41,980 nucleotides of DNA from contig JAJSAI010000023.1 in assembly GCA_024274695.1 (NCBI GenBank), forward strand, positions 1 to 41,980. The letters are read 5' to 3'. The notes below the pieces were generated by a model, which worked only from the letters and a program-made list of their open reading frames with translations, was not told where the DNA came from and did not search any database. Shown piece by piece: positions 15,826 to 24,790 of this stretch (positions are counted from its first letter, which is position 1; the number at the start of each line of letters is the position of its first letter). Source of the stretch: an archaeon. GTDB lineage: Archaea > B1Sed10-29 > JAJSAI01. Both the position numbers and the translations under genes were made by a program.

Positions 15826-16180
15826 GCACTTCACCTGCAAGCAGTCCTGCTCTTTTCACGCACGCCTTGCCCGGGACTGGTTCCAGCCATGCTCTGCGGA
15901 GCCCCAGCCTCCGCCCGAGGTCTTCAGGAGAAAGGGACTTCAGGAACCTTAGCTTGGAAGGGTCTATGACGTGGTGGAAGACCTTGTTCTGATCGTATAC
16001 TGCCAGGCCCTTTTCTGCGCTGGTCATCAGCAGTTCTGACGCGAGGAGGACTCTTATCTTCCGGCAGTAGTCAGCGTACTCTCCGGCCCTGTTGTATGCT
16101 GTCGCGTGAGAAACGCTAGTGAAAAACACGAGCGCTGCGAGGACTACCAGAAGAGAGGCAGGGGCTTCCAGCACGTTCAC
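15800..16180 (-). CDS. Small secreted protein in pilin-like cluster
   Basis: A 126-residue protein with an N-terminal hydrophobic helix (ASLLVVLAALVFF) followed by an extracellular domain with three Cys and a basic middle. The start GTG at 16180 overlaps the TGA of the gene before it (GTGA). A second GTG at 16189 would add MAQ and give a Q-containing leader reminiscent of, but not matching, the class III motif. It belongs to a five-gene minus-strand run (16840 to 15463) whose members overlap by 4 to 26 nt. Function unknown beyond a likely place in the pilus-like assembly. Confidence 0.68.
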   Translation of the reverse strand: MNVLEAPASLLVVLAALVFFTSVSHATAYNRAGEYADYCRKIRVLLASELLMTSAEKGLAVYDQNKVFHHVIDPSKLRFLKSLSPEDLGRRLGLRRAWLEPVPGKACVKRAGLLAGEVHAIVLCGE

Positions 16181-16497
16181 TTGAGCCACCTTTTTTCCGC
16201 GAGTACCCTGATCCCTTCTCTCCCGGGCACAAGTTCTCCAGCGCAATCGTAGGAGTACTCTCCAGAGGTAAGGGAGCCTGCCGCCAGTTCTGTTCCTTGA
16301 GTGAGATTGAACGAAGCGTCGCGGTAGTCGTTGTCCAGGAATATCGTGTCGCACGCCACCTTGGCCTGCAGTAACACTTTTTTCGCGTTCGCTGACGCTA
16401 TTAGTTCTCTGGAGCCCTTGACCGGGAGGGATGATGCGATTAGTATGGACGTGCTGATCCAGCACGAGAGCACGAGCATTGTTTCTAAGGAGTTCAT
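16177..16497 (-). CDS. Pilin-like secreted protein starting at its cleavage-site motif
   Basis: A 106-residue protein that begins MNSLETMLVLS. The SxE spacing and following hydrophobic helix match the class III motif QxSxExxxL, but the initiator Met occupies the position of Gln+1, so no leader or basic residues precede it. An in-frame stop lies eight codons upstream with no start codon between, and the ATG overlaps the TGA of the preceding gene (ATGA), so this start is firm. Either it is inserted without prepilin peptidase cleavage or the pro-region has been lost. The ectodomain has two Cys (ACDT and YDCAG), possibly a disulfide. Confidence 0.75.
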   Translation of the reverse strand: MNSLETMLVLSCWISTSILIASSLPVKGSRELIASANAKKVLLQAKVACDTIFLDNDYRDASFNLTQGTELAAGSLTSGEYSYDCAGELVPGREGIRVLAEKRWLK

Positions 16498-16667
16498 GGT
16501 CTTTTCCTCAGCATCTCAAGCGCTTTCCGGGAATTGGACTTGGCCCTTGACACGGCTTTTGATGACGTGCTCGTGTACGATGAGACAAACCATGCTGCCA
16601 CGAGCAGTACTGCCGCAAGCACGAGGATCGTTTCCAGTGACACCTGAGCTCTCGCGTCCATTCTCAT
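16494..16667 (-). CDS. Short pilin-like protein with class III signal peptide
   Basis: A 57-residue protein, MRMDARAQVSLETILVL at its start. The basic leader (R-M-D-A-R-A) followed by QVSLETILVL is a clear class III signal peptide with the QxSxExxxL pattern. After one hydrophobic helix (to about residue 28) only a Ser/Lys/Arg-rich tail of about 29 residues remains, with no room for a globular domain. Its size and shape fit a minor or main filament subunit made of little more than the helix. Start overlaps the preceding TGA by 4 nt (ATGA). Confidence 0.85.
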   Translation of the reverse strand: MRMDARAQVSLETILVLAAVLLVAAWFVSSYTSTSSKAVSRAKSNSRKALEMLRKRP

Positions 16668-16840
16668 CCTTCCGCGAGTATTTCATCTATTTCTTTCAGC
16701 AGAGCGTCCGACTTGTTGCTCATGCTAGCAGAAGCTTTTCTGGCGGTTGTTTTCATGCTAGTGACCAGCAGGATGGCTACTGCGAGCACGGCCGCGATTA
16801 GGATCAGGAGCTCTGCGGAAACCTGCCCTCTTTTGTCCAT
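16664..16840 (-). CDS. Short pilin-like protein with class III signal peptide
   Basis: A 58-residue protein beginning MDKRGQVSAELLILIA. The leader MDKRG ends in Gly and is followed by QVSAELLIL, an exact QxSxExxxL class III motif for an EppA-type prepilin peptidase. A hydrophobic helix to about residue 27 is followed by a short charged tail (KTTARKASASMSNKSDALL). It is the first gene of the minus-strand pilin-like operon and is a close structural match to the next gene (16494-16667), probably a paralogue. The ATG lies about 27 nt after a TATA-like box, predicting a leaderless transcript. Confidence 0.87.
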   Translation of the reverse strand: MDKRGQVSAELLILIAAVLAVAILLVTSMKTTARKASASMSNKSDALLKEIDEILAEG

Positions 16841-16862
16841 GGGAGACTATCCCTCAAAATGG

Positions 16863-16871
16863 GGATATAAC
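16863..16871 (-). promoter_or_regulatory. Promoter of the pilin-like operon
   Basis: GTTATATCC on the minus strand is centred about 27 nt before the ATG at 16840, so the operon message is probably leaderless. It sits in the 66-nt gap after the rubrerythrin gene, arguing for transcription independent of rubrerythrin. Confidence 0.5.
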
Positions 16872-16906
16872 AGAAGAAGAAAGGGGTTCGGGTTAGAACC
16901 GGTTTT

Positions 16907-17479
16907 TTAGTACTCCTCGCACTTCAGGTAGAAGTACTCCTTGGGGTGTCCGCAGCTCGGGCAGTGTTCCGGCGGCATCTCTCCTATGTGCACGTAACCG
17001 CACTTGCTGCACACCCAGGCCACAGGACCCTGTTTTTTCCATAGCGTTCCGTTTTCTATTTGTTCTATGAGCTTTCTGTACCTCTCCTCGTGGTGTTCTT
17101 CTGCCTTGGCTATTGCCCTCAGCCTTCCTGCTATTTCAGGGTGGCCTTCTTCCTCTGCTTTTTTGGCGAACTCCGGGTACATGGTGGTGTTCTCGTAGTG
17201 CTCCCCTTCTGCCGCGTACTTGAGGTTTTCAAGAGTACTCCCAATTTTGTTTATCATTGGCACTTCTACTTTTATCTCGGGGTCTGCTCCCAGCGACTGC
17301 AGCATCTTAAGAAGCCACTTGGCGTGCTGTCTCTCCTGCTCCGCGGTTTCCAGGAAGATGTTACCTATCTGGTGATACCCTTCCTTGAAGGCCTGCTTCG
17401 CGTAAAGAGTGTATCGGTTTCTGGCCTGGCTTTCGCCAATAAATGCAATTGCAAGGTTCTTGATCGTTTCCATGTCCAT
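16907..17479 (-). CDS. Rubrerythrin
   Basis: A non-haem di-iron peroxidase that reduces hydrogen peroxide in anaerobes, 190 residues from ATG 17479 (ATG 17473 also possible). The N-terminal ferritin-like four-helix bundle supplies the di-iron ligands from [29 protein letters not shown] and [10 protein letters not shown]. The C-terminal rubredoxin-type domain has two CxxC pairs, VCSKCGYVH and HCPSCGHP, binding one iron. The frame is open further upstream to 17653, but that part is antisense to the regulator gene and lacks homologous features. Its neighbour is a divergent Lrp-family regulator, and a DNA glycosylase for oxidised guanine follows, suggesting a shared oxidative-stress role. Confidence 0.95.
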   Translation of the reverse strand: MDMETIKNLAIAFIGESQARNRYTLYAKQAFKEGYHQIGNIFLETAEQERQHAKWLLKMLQSLGADPEIKVEVPMINKIGSTLENLKYAAEGEHYENTTMYPEFAKKAEEEGHPEIAGRLRAIAKAEEHHEERYRKLIEQIENGTLWKKQGPVAWVCSKCGYVHIGEMPPEHCPSCGHPKEYFYLKCEEY

Positions 17480-17504
17480 CACCACCAATAAATACGGTGA
17501 TATC

Positions 17505-17519
17505 TTTTTATAAATTTTT
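17505..17519. promoter_or_regulatory. Shared palindromic TATA region, rubrerythrin / Lrp regulator
   Basis: TTTTTATAAATTTTT is near-palindromic and lies about 30 nt from the rubrerythrin ATG and about 25 nt from the regulator ATG, so one element could serve both. Just downstream, GGTAC (17520-17524) and GAACC (17532-17536) form an imperfect inverted repeat centred at 17528 that overlaps the predicted regulator start. It could be an operator, but this is only suggestive. Confidence 0.5.
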
Positions 17520-17536
17520 GGTACGAAAATAGAACC

Positions 17537-17965
17537 ATGGATGCTCGTGACAGGAGGATTTTGAACATCCTTTCTGAAAACGCCAGAACAAGCTTTTCTG
17601 AAATAGCCCGGAGGATCGGGATCACAGAAGCCGCTGTTAGAAAAAGGATTCAAAAGCTTGAACGGTCTGGAGTCATCCTAGGATACACCGTCGTAATCAA
17701 TCCGCAGAAGACAGGAGAGATGATATCCCTCACGGGGATTGATGTAGCACCGGAATACCTCGTGGAAGTTTCCAGGAGGGTAGGGAGAATGCCCTGCGTG
17801 CGCAGGGCATGGTTTTCAAGCGGAGACCACACAATAATGGCAGAGGTTGTCTGCAGGAACACCTCGGAACTGGAAGAAAGGCACAAGAGGATATCCAGAA
17901 TAAAAGGGGTGAAAAGGGTTTGCCCGTCCGTACTATCAGGAACGATCAAGTGGCCCGGAGAGTAG
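17537..17965 (+). CDS. Lrp/AsnC family transcriptional regulator
   Basis: A 142-residue feast/famine regulator. Residues 1-60 form the winged helix-turn-helix ([20 protein letters not shown], then [21 protein letters not shown]), and residues about 65-140 form the RAM effector-binding and dimerisation domain. Regulators of this type assemble as dimers to octamers and often control the adjacent gene and themselves. The ATG at 17537 follows the shared TATA element by about 25 nt. Divergence from rubrerythrin makes that gene the obvious candidate target. Its end overlaps the glycosylase gene by 46 nt. A GVKRV-type C-terminus differs from typical amino-acid-sensing members, so the ligand cannot be told from sequence. 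Confidence 0.9.
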   Translation: MDARDRRILNILSENARTSFSEIARRIGITEAAVRKRIQKLERSGVILGYTVVINPQKTGEMISLTGIDVAPEYLVEVSRRVGRMPCVRRAWFSSGDHTIMAEVVCRNTSELEERHKRISRIKGVKRVCPSVLSGTIKWPGE

Positions 17966-18513
17966 AGGAGTTCAGGAAAAAGAGGGACTGGAAGCAGTTG
18001 TTCTCAGAACTGTGCTTCTGCGTGCTGACCGCGAACGGGAGCGCGGAGAAGGGAATAAAAATCCAGAAGGAGGTTGGGGCCGAAGGTTTTCTTACGCTGA
18101 ACGAGAGGGATCTCTCCAGGAGGCTGAAGGAGCTTGGGCACAGGTTCCCTAACTCAAGAGCAGGGTACATAGTACACAACAGGAAACTGGCGAACGCCCT
18201 GCCCCGCGTTTACAGGATGAGTCCTGAGAACGCGAGGGAGTGGCTCGTGAACAACTTTAAGGGCATAGGGTACAAGGAGGCCAGCCACTTCCTGAGAAAC
18301 ATTGGAGTGTTTGACCTTGCCATACTTGACAAGCACGTGCTCAGGTGGATGAAGCGGGAGGGGCTCTTGAATGAAGTCCCCAAGACCTTGACGCGCAAGA
18401 GGTATCTTGAAATAGAGGAGATCTTCGTCAGGGAGGCCAAGAAAAGAGGTCTTGCTCCAGGAGTGTTTGACCTTTTCGTCTGGGCTGAGATGACAGGCCG
18501 TGTCCTGAAGTAA
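17920..18513 (+). CDS. N-glycosylase/DNA lyase, Ogg2 type (8-oxoguanine repair)
   Basis: A helix-hairpin-helix DNA glycosylase with lyase activity that excises 8-oxoguanine, 197 residues from TTG 17920. The HhH catalytic Lys is in FKGIGYKEASHFL and the catalytic Asp in LDKHVL, both as in archaeal Ogg2 (MjaOgg). Length matches the family. AAAAGGGGTGA (17902-17912) is a good ribosome-binding site 7 nt before the TTG, so I prefer it to GTG 17950. The longer upstream open frame lies inside the regulator gene and is not coding. The 46-nt overlap with the regulator implies coupled expression and links the repair enzyme to peroxide defence. Confidence 0.92.
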   Translation: MPVRTIRNDQVARRVEEFRKKRDWKQLFSELCFCVLTANGSAEKGIKIQKEVGAEGFLTLNERDLSRRLKELGHRFPNSRAGYIVHNRKLANALPRVYRMSPENAREWLVNNFKGIGYKEASHFLRNIGVFDLAILDKHVLRWMKREGLLNEVPKTLTRKRYLEIEEIFVREAKKRGLAPGVFDLFVWAEMTGRVLK

Positions 18514-18520
18514 CCTCGGC

Positions 18521-19990
18521 TTACTTCCTCAGTAACAGTACTACCACCACAGCCGCGCCGAGCAGTGCGAGTAAGACCTCCAGGCTGTACCCTGGAGCGC
18601 TCGTGACCACAACCGTTCCTGACTGAGGAGTGCTGACGGTCACGGTGGTGGAGTTGTACGCCCAGTTGCCCGCTGGGTCAGAACAGTTAGCCCAAGCGGT
18701 GTGCGCCCCGGAAGACTGGGGAGTGTAAACGTAGTAGTATGTTCCTCCGCCTGAAGAGTTCATGGTGCCTATGGGAGACCCGTCCCAGTAGAACGTGCAG
18801 TTGGACACTCCCACGTTGTCCGTGGCGTTGACGGTGAAGTTGGTCGCCTGCCCGAGCGTTGCAACCGTGGGATAGACTTGAGTAACGTTTGGCGGTGTGA
18901 GGTCCTCTCCTATCGCGTAAAGGTGAGTGTCAGCAGTGAAGTACACCATCCCTCCCGAGACCGCAGGGGAAGCGGACACATCATAGGCTGCCTGGTACTT
19001 CCAGATAAGCGCGCCCGTGCTAGCGTTCAGCGCGTAGAGGTTATCGTCAGCGGACCCGAAGTACACCACCCCGTTCGCGACCGCGGGAGCAGATTCTATA
19101 AGGTCCCCGGTAGTGTACGACCATATCTCTGTCCCGTTGTCCGCGTACAGCGCGTGGAACACTCCTGAAGAATCGCCTATGTAGAGAACTCCGTTCCAGA
19201 CGGCGCTTGAGGTCGTCCAAGCGCCCAGGGTAATGTTCCACAGCTGCACGCCATTGCTTGCGTTAAGCGCGTACAGGTACGTGTTGTCAGTGATGTACAC
19301 TGTATCATTCCATATGGTCGGGGACGCGGTCAGGCTTGAGCCCGCGTAGGCGTAGCTCCACAAGAGTAGCCCGCTGGTCGCGTTAACCGCGTAGAAGTTG
19401 TCGTCCGCGGAGTCAAAGTAGACTACCCCGTTGTAGACAACGGGAGAAGAGTGCACGGCGCCTCCTGTGGTATAGTTCCAAATGGATACGCCGTTAGTCG
19501 CGTTAATCGCGTGAAGCTTGTAGTCAGGGGCTCCGATGTACACTATCCCGTCAGAAACTGCAGGGGATGATCTTATAGTGAACGTGTTCCCTGTAGTGTA
19601 GTTCCAGACCTCTGCGCCAGTGGTCGCATTAATCGCGTGGACGACCCCGTTACCGTCCCCAACAAAGACCATACCGTACGCTACCGCGGGAGTGCAGTCT
19701 AACACGCCAAAGTCTGTCCTCTGCCATATGAGCGCTCCAGTGGTCGCATTCAGGGCCTCGAATACTGCGGATGGACCGCCCGAGTACACGATCCCCCCAG
19801 CAACAACCGGGGAATTCCTTCCTAAGAACGTGGAGGAGTAGGTTCTGGTCCAATTGACCGCAGGGTTCAGGGGACCGTAGTCAGAGGTAAGCCCTGTGTT
19901 GTTAAGGTCCTTCTGGAACTTCGGCCAGTCTACAGCGGCCAGAGCAAGGGACACTGCGAGGCATAACAGCAGAACTATCTTTAGCCTCAT
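18521..19990 (-). CDS. Secreted PQQ-like beta-propeller protein with Ig-like domain and C-terminal anchor
   Basis: A 489-residue surface protein. A signal peptide (MRLKIVLLL to about residue 20) precedes about eight WD-like repeats of 40-45 residues, each with a core such as NGVVYFGSADDNLYALNA and ending LIW. They form a PQQ-enzyme/BamB-type beta-propeller, probably a binding platform rather than an enzyme because no cofactor-binding residues are evident. An Ig-like domain of about 85 residues follows (from LTPPNV), resembling the repeats of the giant protein at 30520-35112. The C-terminus has one membrane segment (LEVLLALLGAAVVVVLLL) and RK, anchoring it from outside. N-x-S/T sites are abundant. 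The ATG at 19990 is about 30 nt after TTTTAAATCC (20013-20022). Confidence 0.85.
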   Translation of the reverse strand: MRLKIVLLLCLAVSLALAAVDWPKFQKDLNNTGLTSDYGPLNPAVNWTRTYSSTFLGRNSPVVAGGIVYSGGPSAVFEALNATTGALIWQRTDFGVLDCTPAVAYGMVFVGDGNGVVHAINATTGAEVWNYTTGNTFTIRSSPAVSDGIVYIGAPDYKLHAINATNGVSIWNYTTGGAVHSSPVVYNGVVYFDSADDNFYAVNATSGLLLWSYAYAGSSLTASPTIWNDTVYITDNTYLYALNASNGVQLWNITLGAWTTSSAVWNGVLYIGDSSGVFHALYADNGTEIWSYTTGDLIESAPAVANGVVYFGSADDNLYALNASTGALIWKYQAAYDVSASPAVSGGMVYFTADTHLYAIGEDLTPPNVTQVYPTVATLGQATNFTVNATDNVGVSNCTFYWDGSPIGTMNSSGGGTYYYVYTPQSSGAHTAWANCSDPAGNWAYNSTTVTVSTPQSGTVVVTSAPGYSLEVLLALLGAAVVVVLLLRK

Positions 19991-20059
19991 GTCGTTTAGA
20001 AGGAGCAAAGGGGGATTTAAAAGATTATGTTTTTAAACTCTTTCCCCATAGGTGATATT

Positions 20060-20623
20060 ATGAGCTTCTTTTACAAGGGAGAACTGGTGCACATTTTCAT
20101 TTCCATTTTCACCATCACCTTAGCGTTCTCAATAAACTTTCTGCAGGACTTTTTCCTGGTCCTCTTCACGGTAGGCCTTGGCTTCTTCTTGCACGAGATG
20201 GGCCACAAGGCAGCTGCCATCAGGTACGGGGCTGTCGCGGTTTACAGGGCGTGGATGTGGGGGCTGGTAATGGCAGTGTTCCTGGCAGCCGCCACCCACG
20301 GCAGGTTTGTTTTCGCTGCCCCGGGCGCGGTGTACATATGGAAAGAGAATCTCACGAGAAGGGAAGATGGGATCATCTCGCTCGCGGGACCAGTGATGAA
20401 CGTCCTGCTCGCGGTTTTCTTCTTTTACCTCTTGTACGCTTTTGGAAGCATTCCCCTTGTTTTCGCGATCTCTGTTCCCGGGATTTACGTGAACCTGTTC
20501 TTAGCCCTGTTCAACCTGATCCCTGTCTACCCGTTAGACGGGTCAAAAGTGTGGGCTTACAATCCCGGCCTGTGGGCCCTGGTGACAGTACCCCTGGGCA
20601 TCGCGTTCCTCTTGCTGTTGTGA
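20060..20623 (+). CDS. M50 family site-2-type membrane metalloprotease
   Basis: A 187-residue intramembrane zinc protease with HEMGH at residues 45-49 in the second or third hydrophobic segment and NLIPVYPLDG near residue 160, the second metal ligand motif of the family (Asp in PLDG). The small size and few transmembrane segments match the minimal archaeal/bacterial S2P group without PDZ domain. Such enzymes cut membrane-bound regulators or other transmembrane helices; the substrate is unknown here. GGTGA (20051-20055) precedes ATG 20060. It is divergent from the propeller-protein gene and convergent with Cdc48. Confidence 0.88.
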   Translation: MSFFYKGELVHIFISIFTITLAFSINFLQDFFLVLFTVGLGFFLHEMGHKAAAIRYGAVAVYRAWMWGLVMAVFLAAATHGRFVFAAPGAVYIWKENLTRREDGIISLAGPVMNVLLAVFFFYLLYAFGSIPLVFAISVPGIYVNLFLALFNLIPVYPLDGSKVWAYNPGLWALVTVPLGIAFLLLL

Positions 20624-20635
20624 AACATAGGGGTT

Positions 20636-22816
<2,181 letters not shown>

Positions 22817-22841
22817 TTATCTAAGGTGGTAGGTGTTTTTA

Positions 22842-23504
22842 ATGTTGTCGGACAGAAATAAGGAACGGATGATACCTACTGGTTGCAGGGGTCTTGACAG
22901 GCTCTTGGGAGGCGGCCTGCCCGAGCAGGTCATAACACAGTTTTACGGAGAGCCGGGCTCGGGGAAAACCAGCGTCTGCCTGCAGACCGTTAAGTCCAAT
23001 CCTGGGAAGAGGATCGTGTTCGTGGACACTGAGTCTTCTTTTCACCCGATAAGGGTTGACCAGGTGCTCGCGGGCCTGGACCGGAACGTGCTCAGGAACG
23101 TTAGGGTCTTCAGGGTGACGGACTTCTCGGAGCAGACTGAGGTGTTGAACAGTCTTCCTGACTGCGATCTTGTGATAGTGGATTCAATATCCAGTTTGTA
23201 CAGGCTCCAGAGGGCTGATGACGGTCTTGAGGCTTCAAGGGTTCTCGGGAACCAGGTGGCTTCTCTTCTCGCGTTCGCGAGAAAAAACAACATTCCTGTG
23301 CTCGTGACCAACCAGGTGTACACTGATCCTGAGACTGGTAGGCTGGAGCCTGTGGGGGGAGACGTGCTAAGGTACGCCAGCAAGATTATTGTAGAGTTAA
23401 GAAGGGAGGAGGGTGCTATGAGGAGGGCTTTTCTGCGCAAGCATTTTTCAAGACCTGATGGCCAGGATACGTTGTTCAGGATCGTTGGAACAGGCGTCAT
23501 CTGA
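22842..23504 (+). CDS. radB: RadB recombinase paralogue
   Basis: An archaeal RecA-family protein that lacks the DNA-binding extension of RadA and is thought to assist or regulate recombination. With the ATG at 22842 it has 220 residues. Walker A is GEPGSGKTS near residue 42 (of this start), preceded by GCRGLDRLLGGGL, and Walker B is DLVIVDSIS. AGGTG lies 6 nt before ATG 22842; the in-frame ATG at 22869 gives an N-terminus (MIPTGCRGLD) more like most family members. Divergent from Cdc48 with a 46-nt gap. Confidence 0.9.
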   Translation: MLSDRNKERMIPTGCRGLDRLLGGGLPEQVITQFYGEPGSGKTSVCLQTVKSNPGKRIVFVDTESSFHPIRVDQVLAGLDRNVLRNVRVFRVTDFSEQTEVLNSLPDCDLVIVDSISSLYRLQRADDGLEASRVLGNQVASLLAFARKNNIPVLVTNQVYTDPETGRLEPVGGDVLRYASKIIVELRREEGAMRRAFLRKHFSRPDGQDTLFRIVGTGVI

Positions 23505-23525
23505 AAACGGCTAAAACGGTTACAA

Positions 23526-24305
23526 CTACTTCTCGGTTTTTATTATCTTGCTGCCTCCGTTCGGAAGGATTTGCATGAGCCAGTCAACGTCCGCTTGGAT
23601 TCCTGGAAAGATTTTTTCAAGCTCTGCGAGGATCTTTTTGGCTGCCTCGTGCTTTGTTCCAGGTCCGGGGGAGATGATCACTCCCTTGCCCTTTATCGCT
23701 TCAGGGGGTCCGGCCAGAAGCTTTTCGCCATCGTAGGAGATCTTGAGTTCTAGGGGAAGGTTCTTGTACCATTCCCTCTCGCCGGTTATGACGAAAGCGC
23801 CCTTGGCAAGGTATTCTCCTGCCTTCGCAGCGGTCCTCACTTGGTCTGGTCTGACGATGAACGCGTCAGCCACTTTTACTCCAGCAGCCCACAGTCTGGA
23901 GTAGCATGCTGCGAACCGGGCCACCATTCTCTTTTCTTCCTCAGGAGCCTCTTGGCCCTTCTTGAAAACGGTGGCATGAGCCCCGTGAACGTCAGCGTGC
24001 GCGAACAGGTCCTGCTTTTCAAGATGCTTTCTTACGAGATCCTGATTGCTTCTGGCGTCCTTTCCGCCTAGAACGAGTCTTCCGGAGGGGGTGAAAAACC
24101 AGTGGTACTTCTCGTACCATTCTTTTTTTCTCACGATCTTTTTCCGGAGAACCTGCCTTTCGGGCTTCTGCTCGCTGATCTTCCGCATGCTTTCTTGTAT
24201 GGCCCTTTTTATTCCCTCTATTTTTTTCTTGTACTTCTTGCTCTTCTCATAGTGCTCTGCAGCATTCTCGTACGCGCTTTTTCTGGGGTCTATTATCACT
24301 TTCAT
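23526..24305 (-). CDS. NFACT-R domain protein (half-length Rqc2/NEMF homologue)
   Basis: A 259-residue protein that matches only the second half of Rqc2/NEMF/FbpA. Residues 1-75 are a coiled coil beginning IIDPRKSAYENAAEHYEK, the usual linker sequence. Residues about 80-190 form the NFACT-R (DUF814) domain, with WFFTPSGRLVLGGKDARSNQDL and FAHADVHGAH. The full family protein has an N-terminal NFACT-N domain and HhH and binds stalled large ribosomal subunits. Here that half is missing, and the ATG overlaps the macrodomain gene (ATGA), so the short form is not due to a missed upstream frame. It may work with a separate NFACT-N protein elsewhere, or the N-domain has been lost. It closes the run of genes starting at 27535. 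Confidence 0.85.
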   Translation of the reverse strand: MKVIIDPRKSAYENAAEHYEKSKKYKKKIEGIKRAIQESMRKISEQKPERQVLRKKIVRKKEWYEKYHWFFTPSGRLVLGGKDARSNQDLVRKHLEKQDLFAHADVHGAHATVFKKGQEAPEEEKRMVARFAACYSRLWAAGVKVADAFIVRPDQVRTAAKAGEYLAKGAFVITGEREWYKNLPLELKISYDGEKLLAGPPEAIKGKGVIISPGPGTKHEAAKKILAELEKIFPGIQADVDWLMQILPNGGSKIIKTEK

Positions 24306-24790
24306 TCTTCTAACGCCCTCTTGAACGCGTCTTCTGTCCTGTCGTCTATCGCGACCAGCAGGACGGTCATGTCATCGTGACCTATCTCGTTTATTGCTTT
24401 TACCATTTGCCTGGCCGCTATCAGGGGAGGTACCCCTCCTACTCCCGCGCCCATGCACGGGAACGCTACTGTTCTCGCTCCCTCGTCTTTTGCTTTTAGC
24501 ATGGCTGCTCTGGTGGCAAGGTAGACTTTGTCAGGACTTGTTCTTTCTGCAGGCCGTTTCATTGTGGGAGCGTGTATGACCATTTGGGCGGGCAGCCTGC
24601 CTGCTGATGTTGTTATGGCCTGTCCTACTGGAGTCTGACCTTGTTGTATAGCCTGCTTCTCTATCCATTCTCCGCCGTGTCTTTTTATCTGTCCCGCCAC
24701 TCCTCCTCCCATTATGTGCCAGGAGTTCGCGGGATTGACTATCGCATCAACCTTTTGGTTGAGAAGATTTCCTCTCACGATTTTTATCAT
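24302..24790 (-). CDS. Macrodomain protein (ADP-ribose / O-acetyl-ADP-ribose binding)
   Basis: A 162-residue macrodomain. The ADP-ribose loop is NPANSWHIMGGGVAGQI (about residues 19-35), and the second phosphate loop is MGAGVGGVPP (residues about 112-121). Most such proteins bind ADP-ribose or hydrolyse O-acetyl-ADP-ribose or protein mono-ADP-ribose; which applies here is unclear. The start lies 44 nt inside the end of the topoisomerase gene in another frame, and its stop is overlapped by the NFACT-R gene. So topoisomerase, macrodomain and NFACT-R proteins are likely made from one message. Confidence 0.9.
   Translation of the reverse strand: MIKIVRGNLLNQKVDAIVNPANSWHIMGGGVAGQIKRHGGEWIEKQAIQQGQTPVGQAITTSAGRLPAQMVIHAPTMKRPAERTSPDKVYLATRAAMLKAKDEGARTVAFPCMGAGVGGVPPLIAARQMVKAINEIGHDDMTVLLVAIDDRTEDAFKRALEE

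Noticed and set aside
17480-17653. Upstream extension of rubrerythrin
   Set aside because: The promoter between 17480 and 17536 and the regulator gene occupy this stretch.
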